Part shown: positions 4,937-6,119 of the stretch, piece after piece
How positions within the stretch are numbered: position 1 is the first letter of the stretch
Layout: every line of letters starts with the position of its first letter
Assembly (NCBI GenBank): GCA_002314725.1
Contig: DCGV01000019.1
Location: 4,915-11,033, forward strand
Origin: Bacteroidales bacterium UBA1769
GTDB lineage: Bacteria; Bacteroidota; Bacteroidia; Bacteroidales; UBA932
Length of the DNA stretch: 6,119 nt
Direction: 5' to 3'
Notes under the pieces: generated by a model
Databases searched by the model: none
The model's input: the letters and a program-made list of their open reading frames with translations, nothing else
Told to the model about the DNA's origin: nothing
Position numbers and translations under genes: made by a program

Positions 4937-6093
4937 AACTGTTAATAATTGACGATGAGCGTAGTATCAGAAACACACTCAAGGAGATACTTGAATTTGA
5001 AGGTCACGAGATAGCACTTGCTGCCGATGGAAAAGAGGGCCTGGATATGGCATTGAATGAGAACTTTGATGCTATCTTCTGTGATATCAAGATGCCCAAT
5101 ATGGATGGTATCGAGGTCCTTGATGCATTGAACAATTCCGGTTGTGAATCTGCAGTGATAATGATTTCCGGCCATGGATCGATTGACACTGCGGTTGAAT
5201 GTATTAAAAAGGGGGCATTCGATTTCATTCAAAAGCCACTTGATCTGAATAGGATTCTTATTACGTTGAAGAATGCTACAGATAAGACATCTCTGGTCAA
5301 GGAGACAAAAATCCTGAAGAAGAAGGTTAATAGCAAATATCAGATAATTGGAGAATCCGATTCCATTAAACATATTACTGAAATAGTCGATAGGGTCGCT
5401 CCTACTGATGCAAGGGTTCTTATCACAGGCTCGAATGGAACAGGAAAAGAATTAGTAGCAAGAAGAATACATGATAAGAGCAGCAGGGCTGCCGCACCGT
5501 TTATCGAGGTGAATTGTGCTGCAATACCTGGCGAGTTGATTGAAAGTGAACTTTTCGGACACGAGAAAGGATCTTTTACATCAGCTATCAAACAACATAA
5601 AGGCAAATTTGAACAGGCCGAGGGTGGAACTCTCTTCTTGGATGAAATAGGGGATATGAGCCTTGCCGCTCAAGCGAAGGTCTTGAGAGTCCTTCAAGAG
5701 AAGAAGGTTACAAGAGTTGGAAGTGATAAGGATATCACCGTAGATGTACGTGTCGTCGCCGCAACCAATAAAAACCTTACTCAAGAGATTGAGAAAGGGA
5801 CTTTTAGAGAGGATTTGTATCACCGTTTAAGTGTGATTCTGATACATGTCCCGGATTTGGCTGAGAGGAAGTCAGATATACCGTTGTTAGTTGACCACTT
5901 TATGAGTGAGATTAATCAGGAAACTGGTATGCCAAAGAAGAAATTGACTGATGATGCGATTAAGCAGCTCCAGTCTCTTCCTTGGACAGGAAATATTAGA
6001 GAGTTGAGGAATGTCACAGAGAGATTGATGATTCTCTGCGGTGAAACCATAACGAAAGAGGATATAGTGGCGTATGCCACGCCAGCTGTATAG
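4933..6093 (+). CDS. NtrC-like response regulator: receiver plus sigma-54 AAA+ domain, no HTH
   Basis: This 386-residue protein resembles the sigma-54-dependent activators that remodel RNA polymerase when phosphorylated by a sensor kinase. Receiver domain, residues 1-118: acidic pair D7/D8, phosphoacceptor D51 in CDIKMP, S79 in MISGHG and K101 in QKPLD. A charged linker follows (about 119-135). AAA+ domain, about 137-366: Walker A GSNGTGKE (166-173, K172), sigma-54 contact loop GSFTSA (213-218) instead of GAFTGA, Walker B GGTLFLDEIG (231-240), FREDLYHRL with the arginine-finger region (291-299), and sensor II GNIRELRN (353-360). The protein ends about 25 residues later with no Fis-type helix-turn-helix, so it is shorter than typical NtrC proteins (about 450-480). 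HTH-less members of about this length appear familiar in Bacteroidota, so this need not be a truncation. No partner kinase gene lies in the window. Confidence 0.9.
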   Translation: MKLLIIDDERSIRNTLKEILEFEGHEIALAADGKEGLDMALNENFDAIFCDIKMPNMDGIEVLDALNNSGCESAVIMISGHGSIDTAVECIKKGAFDFIQKPLDLNRILITLKNATDKTSLVKETKILKKKVNSKYQIIGESDSIKHITEIVDRVAPTDARVLITGSNGTGKELVARRIHDKSSRAAAPFIEVNCAAIPGELIESELFGHEKGSFTSAIKQHKGKFEQAEGGTLFLDEIGDMSLAAQAKVLRVLQEKKVTRVGSDKDITVDVRVVAATNKNLTQEIEKGTFREDLYHRLSVILIHVPDLAERKSDIPLLVDHFMSEINQETGMPKKKLTDDAIKQLQSLPWTGNIRELRNVTERLMILCGETITKEDIVAYATPAV

Positions 6094-6097
6094 GGGA

Positions 6098-6119
6098 GAG
6101 ATAAGAGATAAGAGATAAG
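6098..6119. repeat. Heptanucleotide tandem repeat (GAGATAA), at least three copies
   Basis: GAGATAA occurs three times head to tail at 6098-6104, 6105-6111 and 6112-6118. The next G (6119) continues the pattern to the window end, so the array may be longer. It begins 4 nt after the regulator stop codon TAG. Because 7 is not a multiple of 3 and each unit contains TAA, the array places stops in all three plus-strand frames, so it is not coding on that strand. Confidence 0.85.

Noticed and set aside
6094..6119. Frameshifted continuation of the regulator into an HTH domain
   Set aside because: Only 26 nt remain and they are the heptamer array, which carries stop codons in all plus frames. The missing HTH cannot be recovered by a frameshift inside this window.

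Overview
The window looks like chromosomal DNA from a Bacteroidota bacterium, most likely order Bacteroidales (order-level placement is less sure). The evidence is AT-rich spacers without strong Shine-Dalgarno sites, several matches to the Bacteroidota -7 promoter box TAnnTTTG (one with a TTG about 21 bp upstream), and proteins with the wording usual in that phylum (188-aa EF-P beginning MATTADFKNG, IspH with GFCNGV, a 386-aa NtrC-like regulator without a helix-turn-helix). No mobile element, CRISPR array, tRNA or rRNA gene is visible.

Layout. (1) Positions 69-2520, plus strand: a well-formed promoter followed by three tightly packed genes: a secreted M28-type zinc metallopeptidase, a GNAT acetyltransferase and a DUF456 membrane protein, with gaps of 9 and 4 nt. 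(2) Positions 2594-2642: a palindrome and a 12-bp GC-centred hairpin between two converging transcription units, probably a shared bidirectional terminator. (3) Positions 2664-4827, minus strand, transcribed in the order cmk (CMP kinase), ispH (last step of the MEP isoprenoid pathway), efp (elongation factor P). cmk and ispH overlap by 11 nt. efp has its own promoter candidate built into the 3' end of ispH. (4) Positions 4828-4932: a compact divergent intergenic region with back-to-back -7 boxes. (5) Positions 4933-6093, plus strand: a response regulator with a receiver and a sigma-54-type AAA+ domain, but no DNA-binding domain and a variant GAFTGA loop. (6) Positions 6098-6119: a 7-bp tandem repeat running off the window end.

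Functionally this is mostly housekeeping: nucleotide metabolism (cmk), isoprenoid precursors (ispH) and translation of polyproline stretches (efp), flanked by a small exported-peptidase operon and a regulator. I see no convincing new multi-gene system. The points most worth a second look are the HTH-less regulator with its GSFTSA loop, the heptamer tandem repeat just behind it, and two genes whose starts are each preceded by a four-codon mini-ORF in the same ATGA geometry.
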